A stretch of 24,561 bases of DNA, from assembly GCF_000315625.1 (NCBI RefSeq), contig NW_005434476.1, forward strand, positions 24,293-48,853, in the 5' to 3' direction. The translations under genes were made by a program, and so were the position numbers. Shown here one piece after another: positions 10,571-20,456 of this stretch. The notes under the pieces were generated by a model. It worked only from the letters and a program-made list of their open reading frames with translations. It did not search any database and was not told where the DNA came from. Position 1 is the stretch's first letter. Each line of letters begins with the position of its first letter. Source of the stretch: Guillardia theta CCMP2712 (lineage: Eukaryota > Cryptophyceae > Pyrenomonadales > Geminigeraceae).

Positions 10571-11435
10571 GGAGAAGGGAGAGGAGGAGGAGGAGGAGGA
10601 GGCGAAGGCACAGAAAGGAGGAAGCACGACATGGAGAGAGGCATTGAGGAAACGGAGGGACTCGGGGAGGCCAACAGAAGGAGAGACCTTTGGAGCGGTA
10701 GGGAGGCAGGCAGGAAGGCGTGGAGGGAGGGATGGAACAATAAAGTCAGGGTGTGACAGAGCAGGACAGCGTGTTTATGAGTGAGTGGAGGGCTAGACAC
10801 GAGAACTTAGAACTGAAGAAGCGCTCGCAGGGCAAGAATGCAGAGTGTAAAGACGCATTGAAGGAAATTGCTATGTGATACGTCACAAAATCAACCTGTC
10901 GGTTTTGTCATGTTATTTTTGTTTCGATTCAGCCGTAATTTCCAATCCATCTGTATTCTTCTGAAAGCTGATGAAAAGAGTACAAATAGACGTAGATTGC
11001 GACCCAAGTGCATTGTCGTTGACATGTCAGAGTCCTATGCTAGGATATATATTCGTTGCTATGGGATGAAGCATGCAAGCCTGTTAGTTTTCTGAAAGAA
11101 GAAGAAATATAGGCAATGCATGAGATGAATCTCGAGGATGATTTTGTCATCCGTCATGATTCTTACCTTCTACAAAGTGAAACATTGCGCTCTTGCGAGA
11201 GTGTTCCAAGCCGTAGAAGGGTTATCTCTGACATTTTACCTTTGAAGATGTTGGAATAATCCGACGTCGATGATGCGATGATCTCCCCGGCTCCTTCATG
11301 TGATCAACGAAGGATGAAGCTACGGAGCCCCTGATTGTGGATTTTGAGGTCTATTAGTATGAGAACGAATGGGCTTCGACGATACTCACGTGTTGGTTTG
11401 ACAGTTTCCATTCGTCAGTCTGACCTGATTCAACC

Positions 11436-14400
11436 ATGAGTGAGCATGAGAATGACAAGAAGCGAAAAGCCAACGAGGTATTCCAGGTGTCAAATTGGTC
11501 ACTGCAATCTGACACATGAACAGATGGACGCGATTGCTGTGGCGCCCAAGAAGAAGTTTCTTGCGGCGCAAGCAGAAGCATGCAATGAAGTCAAAGCTGC
11601 TACAGGGTCGTCCACCGTGAAGAAGGAAGACAAACTATCGCCTCACATCAAGTCAGAAGTTAAAGACGAGAAGGATTCAGACTCCGCCCAAGTCAAAGTG
11701 ACTGATAGAAGCGAGACTTCTTATTCAATTCGAGACAATGCACCTGCCGGGGCTAATGCAGCAGATAGCGAAGAAGTTCTGAGATTCAAGAACGAGCAGC
11801 TTTTTGCTGCCCTAGAGGTGAAGTTGACTCTTGCGTGCAAGTGAAAATTCATTTACGTGACCACAGGCAAAGAAGCACGAGATCAAGCGATTAGAGGCCA
11901 GGGTAAATGTGTTAGAATCAGCAGATGAGGATCGCAAGAAAATCATTGGTTGCGTAAATCGTCACTGGTGCGCATTGACAGAAGAGCTGAAAAGTACGTT
12001 TCAACGTCTGGAGCATTCGACATCGGATTTCAAGAAGGAACACTCAAGCGTTTTTGAATCGATTATCAGCTTGAAGGTATGACTTATTTTCCTTCGTTCC
12101 AATGCTTTACTGACCTATAACGTGAGCAGGAATTGGTTGCAGAGGATGTTGAAAGTTCAATATCGTCGAGCTGTCAGATTGCGCAAGAGTTGATGCAGGA
12201 AGTGGTGCAATCCATGATGGATGACAGCGCTGCATACAAGAGGATTTTGAAGAACATCGAAGAGAAATCAAGTGACGAGACGCTCAAGGATGAAGTTTCT
12301 AAGCTGTCAAAACGCATGGAGGAAACCGAGAAGGACTTGGAGAAACTTCAGGACAGGCACCGCGAGTACGTAGTGGAGGAAGGGAAGAAGTTGGATGAAG
12401 CTATGAGGAAGGCCAGCGTGGTCGAGGACTTGAAATCAACGATCACAAACCTTACCATGCAGCTTGAGCGAGCAGAAAGAAGGCTCGTAAGGAGCGAACA
12501 AAACTTCTTGCAAGTGAAAGAATCTGGTGGGGGTCAGGTTTTGGTAAAGTCGCTGTCAACGACGTCCGAGGTACCTGAATCAAATAATGACGACATAATG
12601 TTCAAAGTGAACGAATTCAAGCACATGGCTGAATCTAGGTTGGAAGAGATCAAGAGCCTTAGGAAAGAATTGGCGGACCTCTCGGTGGAAAAATCTACTT
12701 CACAAACTTCGGAGGAACTCAGCGACACGGCGATTGTGCAATCTACTCCATACCTCTCATTGCTCGATCAGTTCAGACAAATGAAACGAGAGTGTGATAG
12801 CAACCACATGCCGAAGCTGCAGCAACTGAATGCTGAGTTGATCCAAGAAAGAGAAAAGGCAGCCAGTGAGAGAAAGAAGCTTGAGTCCGAAAACAGTGAA
12901 CAGCTCAAGGCCCTGACTTTGAAGGTCTCGGAATATTCAGCTCAGCTACTAGAAGCCAAACAAGAGCTCAAGTCTGCTCAATTCAAGCTGGAACAGAAAA
13001 GCGCTTCGGACGTTTCAGCTCAGCGAGAGAAGGAGCTGAGCGAATCGTTGCAGAAGCTTCAGGCTGAATACTCTCGCTTGAGAGGAGAACGTGAACGACT
13101 GAAAGCACGTCCTGACGGGGATGAGCTGAGACGAGAGTTGAGGGAGAAAGAGGAGAAGCTTTGCAAGGAGCGAGACATCAAGGCGAACGAAGCGAGTGAT
13201 TTGTCTGACCAGGTCAAAGTTTTGCAGGAGAGAATCAACTCGCTGATACAGGAGAAGAAGGTTGGAGATGCTCCCAATGGTCACAACGCATTGGAGTCCA
13301 CATTACAAGGGGAAGTTGATTCACTCAAGAAGGAGATAGAAGGATTGAGGACAGAGAAGAAAGATCTGCTAAGAAGGTTTCAGAAGGCGGATAGGGGTTA
13401 TCATGAGTGCAATCGACTGTACCAGCAGAACAAGAGGGAACGAGACACCATCATGAAAGATTTGGAGTCTCTGGGCTTGTCTTTCGAAGAGCTGCAAGAG
13501 CGGAATTCGAAGCTGCTGGAGAGCATCAAACAGAAGGATGACGAATACTCGGAAGCTCTGAGGCAGCGGAGAAAGGAGAGGCAGGAGCGCGAGCTGATGC
13601 TGGAGGAGAAATCGGCGCTGAAGACAAAGCTGGACAAGGCTGAGGAACTTTTGAAGGCCAAGGAAGATCTGATAGACAAGTGCAAGATAGAGCTGGAGGC
13701 TGTGAAGCAGGAGGCTGCGAAGAGGCTGAAGGAGGAGGAATGTAGTGTCGCTATGATCGCAGAGCATAGGAAGCTAGTGCAGGCAAAGGATGTGGCCTTG
13801 AAGGAAGCGAAGCGCGAGGTGGAGAAGGTGAAGCAGGCACTAGCGGATGGAAGCAAGGAGCGGAAAGAAGGGGCACAGGCGTTGCAGGATCTTCAATATG
13901 AGAAGAAGAGGATCCAAGAAGAGCTTGAGAGCGCCAACCGACGACTGGTGCACCTGGTGAGAGTGTGGCGATTGATTGCTCTTGTCTCGTTTGCCTCTTC
14001 CTCTCTACCCCCCCCCCCCCCCCCCCCCTTGTTCTCCCTTGGTGTACCCACTCGCCCCCACATTCAGAAAAATTTTCCCCCAACGTTCAAAGAGGCCACT
14101 GATATCATATTTCAAATTAAACATCACATTTTCATCGGGAATGATGATTGCTTCTATTGTACTCAAAAAAAAAAAGAATCTGACATGCGTTTCATCCCGG
14201 TGCCTGTAACAAGGAAACAGATCATGACCTATCTCTCCTTAAGTCGCCAGGGAATGACATCCTTCGGCAATGCACCTGCACATGGAAATGTCAAGTGGAC
14301 CGATCTGTTTGAGAACCTTCGATTCTTCGAGTTGGAATGACTCTGTTTCTTGGGAAATACGCAGAACATAGCCTGAAATGTTCACAGATCATCACTGGNN

Positions 14401-14899
14401 NNNNNNNNNNNNNNNNNNNNNNNNNNNNNNNNNNNNNNNNNNNNNNNNNNNNNNNNNNNNNNNNNNNNNNNNNNNNNNNNNNNNNNNNNNNNNNNNNNTT
14501 CGTTCTCTTCGTTCGTCCTTCCTCTCTCCCCTCCCCTCCCCCCTCCCCCCTCCCTCTCTCCCTCAAGTTGACTCACTGGCCCTCCCTGCAGGAGAAACGC
14601 ACCCCCACGGGTGAGTCAGGGTCAGGCGATAGTGCGAAAGATGAGCTGCTCAAGCACTACCGCAACTGTGTCAAGTGCTTCTGCAACGAGGAAGACAAAG
14701 ATCGCGTGCTTCCTTGCGGGCATGCGACGTGCAAGAAGGTAAACCTTATGCCTCCTTGCCTCCTGTCGCTAAGATCTCTTGACAGTGCGTGGAAAATCTC
14801 ATCAAAGACAGAAGTAGAAGATGCCCGTCCTGTGGCAAGAAGTTCGACCACTCGGATGTCAAGCCTCTCTACCTCCAGGGCAGTTTGGGCGACACTTGA
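11436..14899 (+). CDS. BRE1/HUB-type E3 ubiquitin ligase (histone H2B), RING finger
   Basis: Nuclear E3 ligase that with an E2 (Rad6 in known systems) monoubiquitinates histone H2B during transcription. Exons: 11436-11477, 11524-11817, 11867-12076, 12130-13956, 14592-14738, 14786-14899; introns 46, 49, 53, 635 and 47 nt, all phase 0. About 877 residues, close to plant HUB proteins. The N-terminus has a basic patch (DKKRK) and the BRE1 signatures VLRFKNEQLFAALE and CVNRHWCALTEEL. Residues 180-790 are nearly continuous coiled coil. The C-terminal RING (about 817-863) has the spacing C-x2-C-x12-C-x-H-x2-C-x2-C-x11-C-x2-C (CVKC, PCGHATCKKC, CPSC), with all eight zinc ligands present. The protein ends LYLQGSLGDT. 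The 635-nt intron holds a C21 tract and an unsequenced gap, so a short coiled-coil exon could be missing. Confidence 0.92.
14008..14028. repeat. Poly-C tract (C21)
   Basis: Twenty-one uninterrupted C residues in the fourth BRE1 intron, 370 bp before the assembly gap. Long homopolymers like this break assemblies and their length is unreliable. Confidence 0.9.
14399..14498. other. Assembly gap (100 N)
   Basis: Exactly 100 N, the usual placeholder for a gap of unknown size. It falls inside the BRE1 intron 13957-14591. A C-rich stretch (14510-14580) follows, leading into a good polypyrimidine acceptor (ccctccctgcag). Confidence 0.98.
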
Positions 14900-14911
14900 T
14901 TTTGAAGTTGT

Positions 14912-14917
14912 AATAAA
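14912..14917 (+). promoter_or_regulatory. Possible polyadenylation signal AATAAA
   Basis: AATAAA begins 13 nt after the BRE1 stop codon (14897-14899), in the 127-nt gap before the convergent cyclin stop. If used, the BRE1 3' UTR would be very short. Whether this organism uses AATAAA is not shown by the window. Confidence 0.45.
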
Positions 14918-15026
14918 GCGATCTCACTGTATCAGGCGATCGTCAAGGCTGCTCGTTTGCTTGCGGTGCGAAGGTTCTGGCAGGAGAAGGATCAGGACGA
15001 GGGGATTAGATGCCATCAGCGTCGCC

Positions 15027-16053
15027 TCACTTGCGCTGCCTCAAGTTGTTCACGTCCTGCGGCTCTTCCTCCTCCACGAGCTTGAACCTGTAAGCCTGCG
15101 CGTCTGTCAGGACATTGTCCAGCAGAACGTTGGCGACGAGCTGGAGGTCTGCGACCGTCCAGAATGGAGCGAGTCGCTGGTGAGCTGCCACTGCAGGAGA
15201 GTGAGGAGAAGAGACAAGAGGAGACAAGAGGAGACAAGAGGAGACAAGAGGAGACAAGAGGAGACAAGAAGAGACAAGAGAGGAGAGGCGAGCAGGAAGA
15301 CTCTCACGGCAGTAGAGGAGCGACCCGAGAGGCTGCTCGACTTCATTGCAGATGACAAGCGAGAAAGCAGCGGCATAGACGGCATTTGCCAGCAGATCGA
15401 AGGGAACGTTGGCCAGCACGCCGAGCCCTTCGTTGCCGCTGAAGAAGATGTACAGGACGTCCAACACTCGGCAGCTCAATACTGCGAGCGAGTCGTCGTC
15501 CTCCTCGTCCTCCTCGTCCGCAAGGCTCATGGCCTCATCATACAGCAGCACCTGACCGACTGCCGTGAGCGTGTCGATGGCAAGGCAGAGCTCGAGGAAC
15601 CACGAGAGGTCGGGAGACATCATGGTCAAGTAGCGTCAAGACCTGCAGCTCTAAGCTCGCTATCTGAAGAGAGGAATGAATGTCCCCTCCATATCGGCGC
15701 ATACTCACATGGTTCGCCCCGACATCTGTAAAGTAAGGATGCAGATTGAGCAACTTTGAGTTCACTGGTCTTGCGTCAAAGATCTTTGACGAGATGAGGA
15801 TGCAGACAAGAGCGAGCTGCTTGAGGCTCACCTCCTGCCTCCCGCCTGCCACCAACGTCTTTGAGAGTACACCATCGACTTGCAAAGCACCTGAGGAGTT
15901 GAAGAAAATGAGAGAATCTTGGAAGCTGAACTCATCGAGATGACTGAAGTTTGACTTTCGAACTACTTGAAGCATCATTGAACACGCCTGGAGCTTCACA
16001 CGAGGATCTTTTCGACGGAACCTCGTCGAGAGGTTGGGCATCGTAACTTGCAT
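15027..16053 (-). CDS. Cyclin (cyclin N- and C-fold) with an apparent +1 frameshift
   Basis: A cyclin-box protein, expected to bind and activate a cyclin-dependent kinase. Exons: 16053-15709, 15663-15308, 15190-15027; introns 45 nt (phase 0) and 117 nt (phase 1). Key segments are LKQLALVCILISSKIFDARP, IASLELQVLTLLDHD and SPDLSWFLEL, which follow the order of the cyclin N-fold. The second fold follows (LSCRVLDVLYIFF, VPFDLLANAVYAAAFSLVI, WTVADLQLVANVLLDNVL). LTLLDHD and SPDLSWFLEL are adjacent but in different frames (about 15610-15630), and the exon sum is 865 nt, one more than a multiple of three. Either there is one extra base, or a 52-nt intron (15643-15592) is spliced, but that would delete this conserved helix. 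The start at 16053 is chosen because it lies about 50 nt after a TATAAA. I cannot assign a cyclin subfamily. Confidence 0.78.
15211..15280. repeat. (GAGACAAGAG)7 tandem repeat in a cyclin intron
   Basis: Seven 10-nt units, one with a single change (gagacaagaa), fill most of the 117-nt second intron of the cyclin gene. On the coding strand the tract is pyrimidine-rich (ctcttgtctc) and sits just before the acceptor, where it could serve as the polypyrimidine tract. Confidence 0.92.
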
Positions 16054-16101
16054 GTCATGTACCTGAACAGTTTCATGCACGTGGAGAACATTCACATACA
16101 A

Positions 16102-16107
16102 TTTATA
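16102..16107 (-). promoter_or_regulatory. TATA box of the cyclin gene
   Basis: TATAAA on the minus strand (ggtataaattg) is about 50 nt upstream of the cyclin ATG at 16053. That leaves room for a start site about 30 nt downstream and a short leader. The signal favours 16053 over the upstream in-frame Met. Confidence 0.5.
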
Positions 16108-16407
16108 CCATCCCCCACAGACGTCGATCGTCAATCGATCCCGAGGGCCTTGACGTTTCCATCGGTTCGAAAGCTGCTGTTTCAAGACTTGAAATGTTCT
16201 CAGATCCTGCTCTCTCTCCCCTATTCAAGAAATATTCCATGCCTGCTCGTTCTGTTTCCATCCATTTCTGCTTAGTCCTCTCGAATCTCTACTCCCTCCC
16301 TCCCTTCCCTCCCCCACCTCCGCCTCCCCCTCTCGCTCCCCTGCTCTCCCATTTCTTCGCTTTCCCGCCTAAAAGTTTGTGGCTCAAAAAAATTGGCGAG
16401 GAGGCAG

Positions 16408-16551
16408 CAAGGGGAGGCTGAAGGAAGAGGAGGAGTAGAGGAGCAAGGGGAGGCTGAAGGAAGAGGAGGAGTAGAGGAGCAAGGGGAGGCTGAAGGAAGA
16501 GGAGGAGTAGAGGAGCAAGGGGAGGCTGAAGGAAGAGGAGGAGTAGAGGAG
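16408..16551. repeat. Four exact 36-bp tandem repeats
   Basis: Units start at 16408, 16444, 16480 and 16516 (each begins caaggggaggctgaagg). In one frame they read through as a 12-residue Glu/Gly-rich repeat. In the frame of the downstream dioxygenase they carry TAG in each unit, so they are not part of that protein. They lie between the divergent cyclin and dioxygenase genes, ending 22 nt before the chosen Met, so they are probably leader or promoter sequence. Confidence 0.93.
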
Positions 16552-16573
16552 CAAGGAGATGCTGGAGGAGGCG

Positions 16574-17673
16574 ATGAGAGCATGGCTTCTCTTCTTGTCT
16601 GCGTTCCTTCTCCTCTGCTGCTCATCTCAAGTCGCAGCCTTCAGCCGCCTGCCTCCATGCCCTCGCAGGCTGCATGCGACCAACTGCCGTGTGAGTATGG
16701 GGATTCACATCAGCAAGGAGGCGAGGACGAGCTTCAGGAGGGAGGGTTTTGTGCAGCTGGGGGAGGTCTTGAGCAAGGAGGAGGTGGAGGCCTGCAGGAG
16801 CCGCATGGATCGTCTCTTCGCCGGCGACTTCGACACCGGCATCTACCCAGACGAGTGGCACTGGAGGAAGGGCATCAGCCTGCCCGGCGCCGTCCGTGAG
16901 ATCTGCAACGGGTGGAAGAGCGACAAGACCATCGCGAGCATCGTGCTGGGAGAGAGGTTCGGCCGAGCCGCGTGCGAGCTCATGGGCTGGCCATCAGCAC
17001 GCATAGCGCAAGACTCCATCATCTGGAAGCCTGCGGGGGCAGGAAGCGTCTCGTGGCATCAGGACTCGCCCTACATCAGCAAGCAGTTCATCCCGGTACC
17101 AGCAGCTCCTCCCTGACATCCCCTGACCTCTTTGCCCAGGAGGAGAACAACAGCATCACGTTCTGGTGCGCGCTGGACGACGCGGACGAGGAGACTGGCG
17201 TCATCGAGTACGCGTCTGGTTCCCATGAGTGGGAGGCCGACAGAGAGTTGGCGCCTGAGTTTCATGCCGCGCGAGACTACCAGCAGGGTCTGCGACGAGC
17301 AGCAGCATCCGCAGGGAAGGAAATGTCGCAGGTGAACATCGCCCGCCTCCTGGTGCCCGCAGGGTCCGCAGTCGCCCACCACCAGAACACTTGGTGAGAT
17401 CAGTCACGACCTGACTGCAGCTGACGAGCGCCCAGGCATGGCAGCGGCGAGAACAAGTCGAAGATGCGAGACAGAAGAGCGTTAGCGGTGCATGTTCTGA
17501 GAGGAGACGTGAAGTTCGTCGAGAAGCCTGGGTACATCTACGGAAGGTCAATCGAGAGAAAGGGAAGGCGATGCCTTACACTTGACAGGTACAAGCTGGG
17601 GGAGGACGACAGCCTGCACGATTCTTTCTTTCCTTACTTGTACAGATCGCAAGGGAAAGACGGTCAGGTGTAG
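16574..17673 (+). CDS. Phytanoyl-CoA dioxygenase (PhyH) family protein, likely plastid-targeted
   Basis: Fe(II)/2-oxoglutarate-dependent oxygenase of the PhyH family; the substrate is unknown. Exons: 16574-17095, 17140-17393, 17436-17546, 17589-17673; introns 44, 42 and 42 nt; 323 residues. The iron ligands are visible: H162 and D164 in SWHQDSPY and H260 in TWHGSGENKS, with the 2-oxoglutarate-binding Arg probably among R270-R273 (MRDRRALA). TFWCALDDADEETGVIEY is the typical central strand pair, and YIYGRYKLGEDD/SFFP the typical end. The N-terminus is a signal peptide (MRAWLLFLSAFLLLCCSS) with likely cleavage VAA|FSRL, followed by a basic, Ser/Pro-containing stretch. This is the Phe-type bipartite plastid presequence. 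An in-frame Met lies five codons upstream (16559). The last intron is a multiple of three without stops, so retention would add 14 residues. Confidence 0.88.
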
Positions 17674-17864
17674 ATGTGGGAGGACCGAGCGGCATCGGAG
17701 GAGTGAAAGAGGTTCTGTTGCGACGAAGGCAAGAGGAGCCGCGTGAAGGAGGAGAGTGAAAATGTGAAGAGTGTTGTCTTCTCAACATCAGCTTCTCTTC
17801 AAATACAGTCAGATTCTTTCTAAGTAAGACTGAACGGCTGGCTGAGAGAACAGCCCCAAATGTC

Positions 17865-18979
17865 TCACGATTTCGCATTCCATAATTTCTGATGAGCTTG
17901 CAAAACCTGCTTCTGCTCCTCTTCAAGCATGAGATATTGAAAGATTTTCAATCTCCCACGAGCATCACCCGATATCGTCAGGAAATGCTCCGAGAATCGA
18001 GCCTGACTCCATGAATGAGGGGCCCACAAGGGGGTAGCGGTGTCGTCGACGAGACGAGAGGATTTTCCTGGTTTCCTGCAGAACTTGAAGCTGCCTCGCT
18101 GCTGATCGGGCAGGCTGTGATGCTCGATCCACTGCTTGCCTCGAATGGGAAAACCATGAGAGTTCCATGCTTGGATCTCCCACACTTGAAAACCATTCTC
18201 CTTCCTCCATTCATCCTCGACGTGCACACAGAAATACAAGTTGTGAAGAGACTCATGGGATCTAACCACCTGCGAAGACATCTTCTTGTGCGTCCTCGCT
18301 TTCTTGTTGGTTTGCTTGTTATGCACAACGAACGTATTGCTGATGTTGATGCAAGCTCGAGCACTGGTTTGATCTACTTTCTCTTTCTGGCTACTGAAGT
18401 CAGACAGAGCTTCGACTTCCTTCAGAGAAGAGACTGAGATCAAGTCCACCACGACACTGAGGTCAAAGAAAAGATCGTTCTTTGACAGAACCTCTGCCGC
18501 AGCTCTCATCCGATGCTGCCCATCGATGATTGCTGTACCCTTCAAAGCCATCATCGCCTCGGAAACAAACTTGACTGTACCTGCTCAGAGTGTCCATGGT
18601 CGGCTGCTTCATCCATAGTGAAAATGCAAATGCAGCCCGGGACGGTACTCCGAAAGAGGTTGGAATTGACCATTCTATTCACTTTCTTTTCATCAATTGC
18701 CCTGATGTGATTGATGAGCAATCACAACGTATCGCTGGATCCTCATAGGAAATGCCTTATTATCTCACTTGTGGAACTTACCTACAATTCTCCCAAACTG
18801 GAATAAGCTGCAAAATCCTGCGGGCAGAGGCCAGATAAATTCTTCTTCGGGGTTCTTTCATGCAGTCATTTGTTTTTAGTGGTGATCAGAATTTCAGATG
18901 TGAATAGCACCTGTATAGATAATTTTTCCAAAGATAGCATCGTTTCCTTGTTCTTGGTCTCTTTCGGCGAGCTAAGCAT
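17865..18979 (-). CDS. DGQHR-motif protein (ParB/DndB-like N-terminal fold), function unknown
   Basis: About 312 residues in the model: exons 18979-18911, 18855-18782, 18701-18581 and 18539-17865; introns 55, 80 and 41 nt. The third exon ends CIFTMDEAADHGHSEQ and the fourth opens GTAIIDGQHRMRAAAEVL (motif at 18524-18510), then VVVDLISVSSLKEVEAL. DGQHR is the hallmark of a superfamily related to ParB N-terminal and sulfiredoxin folds, which includes the bacterial DNA phosphorothioation regulator DndB. In nuclear genomes such proteins are poorly characterised. The first exon is the weak point: the same bases read well in another frame (NDAIFGKIIY), and the acceptor gaaag|AAC lacks a pyrimidine tract. 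The rest of exon 4 is a basic, partly low-quality reading (NKQTNKKARTHKKM) and could hide an intron. Convergent with the dioxygenase; the stops are 192 nt apart. Confidence 0.6.
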
Positions 18980-19078
18980 TCGAAAGCATGATCATCAAAT
19001 ATTCAAGGACATTCGAGAACATACCTTCCATGCTATGTTATGCCCATGGTGCAGGAGGAAATGACGAGGTGGAAGAAA

Positions 19079-20365
19079 TCAACAGATGTGAATGGAAGCA
19101 ACTCGGAGGATGGCAAGTGAACCTGATAGGTCTGACATTTCTTGTTCTTGTCCATTTGGTAGTAAAGCAGAGGGATTGGAGCTTTTGTTTGAAATCAAAG
19201 AATCAAGTGGTGAGTCCCATGTGCAATTATCACAAATTGAGTCTTCATCCGTATCTCTCAGATCGAGGTCAAGAGGGCGGGTTAAGTCATTACAATCCAA
19301 TGACCCTTCACTGCTATTCTTGTCCGTTGAACCTTTGAAACTTGTTTCTCCCGCTGTGCGCTGACGTACAGGTGTGGTGGTCGCAAAGCTATCCAACTGC
19401 TCGAGTCTACTAATTAGATTCTGTGTGGTTCCTTCCAAAGACGGTTTCAATGTGATTGGATGATAATGTAAAAATGCTACCAGGAGTCAAGGGATGCCGA
19501 ATCATGTTAGTTCGTGGCAGATCATCAGTATTTGAAAGCATGGGAGATGAAAACGATGATCGAATGTTCCGGTCCTCTTCGTCAAGAACCTCATCCAGTT
19601 TCTCGAATCTTTCAATCAGCCTGGTGGTTGTGCCTGCACGTTTTGGAACAATTTCAGTGATCCTGCGCGAAACGCTCATCGACACCTGGCGTCAGAGCAT
19701 CGAAACTTCGCAAGCGAGTTGTAAAGTCAGGAGATGGTGAGGATACTATGCACTGGTCTCGTCACTGTGATCGAAGATTCAGCTTATAGACCTTTGAGCG
19801 CGGAAGTAAATGTTGGTGAGGATGATATCAGCACGCTCCCGTCATCTGACTTTGAGTTCAATCTCAAGGGAGAATAGAACTTACCATACCAGAGTGAAAG
19901 TTCTGAGAATTTTGAACGTATTCAAAGTCTTCGTCTATTGATGGTAGTGTATGCTGGACTAGAACGTGATGAAATCAATATAGGAGCTTTGAAAGAATAA
20001 ATTGACTTCATTTCTGACATTTTCGTTTGCCAAGTCTTCCAGGCAATGGTGATCGATGATATTTGGCCTGCAACAAAATTTTAAAGGTTGTACAACAGGA
20101 AACAAAACTAGAGTACAAGTGGTGAACCTATACCACCAGAGAACTTTGGCATTTGTAGCTGCTGTGCTGAAATCCTTTGCGATGTATTCGAAACTTCATT
20201 ACCATGTGATACAGACAATTTTGAAGGGTGTTTGTTTGGTGCCCCTTGCTGGTCTTTCCCTTTCTCTGACGCATAATTCTGCTCTTTGCGATTTGAATTG
20301 TCTTTGTGATTTTTTCGTGCTCTCCGCTCTTTCTTCATATTGGATTGTAGACAATTTGTTGTCAT
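19079..20365 (-). CDS. Unrecognised protein with GTTxxLIxRxExLD repeats
   Basis: I do not recognise the family. Model: exons 20365-20117, 20067-20019, 19958-19885, 19849-19792, 19745-19686, 19633-19481 and 19431-19079; introns 49, 60, 35, 46, 52 and 49 nt; 331 residues, with all frames closing. The N-terminus is Lys/Arg/Gln-rich (MKKERRARKNHKDNSNRKEQ), suggesting a nuclear or nucleic-acid-binding protein. An acidic patch follows (LPSIDEDFEYV). Then come three related segments: PDFTTRLRSFDALTPG, GTTTRLIERFEKLDEV and GTTQNLISRLEQLDSF, each preceded or followed by Pro/Ser-rich linker. The introns after exons 5 and 6 both interrupt the sequence at TPG|TT in phase 1. The C-terminus is Ser/Asp-rich. 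The 35-nt intron before exon 4 is the least certain. The stop lies about 100 bp upstream of the DGQHR gene on the same strand. Confidence 0.6.
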
Positions 20366-20456
20366 CTCAGAGAATCAATGTTCATCACCTGTCGGAGTCA
20401 ACTTCATCACCGACACAGTCCTCTCCCCTCCTCCTACCTGTGCCTGACGCGCCTCT

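Larger units (their letters stand above)
10201..11435. other. Intergenic region upstream of the BRE1 gene
   Basis: Positions 10260-10760 are purine-rich low-complexity sequence (gagagggag, gaggagg and related runs) with the tandem repeats listed separately. From about 10800 to 11435 the composition becomes ordinary and more AT-rich. Open frames in this part have no recognisable protein features and no matching splice sites, so I call no gene. The 11100-11435 part probably holds the BRE1 promoter and 5' UTR; I see no clear TATA box. Confidence 0.6.

Noticed and set aside
10229-10800. Ser/Leu/Cys-rich open frames on the minus strand
   Set aside because: Direct translations of low-complexity purine-rich DNA and the CAGCA repeat.
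10868-11095. 75-codon open frame upstream of the BRE1 gene
   Set aside because: No recognisable features, no flanking splice sites, and length within chance expectation for AT-richer DNA.
13957-14340. Read-through of the BRE1 exon into the following intron
   Set aside because: The frame runs through a poly-C tract and loses coiled-coil character at once; a good donor (CTG|GTGAGA) ends the exon at 13956.
16393-16899. Open frame reading a 12-residue Glu/Gly repeat from the 36-bp units
   Set aside because: It enters the dioxygenase region in a different frame from the PhyH protein and has no other support.
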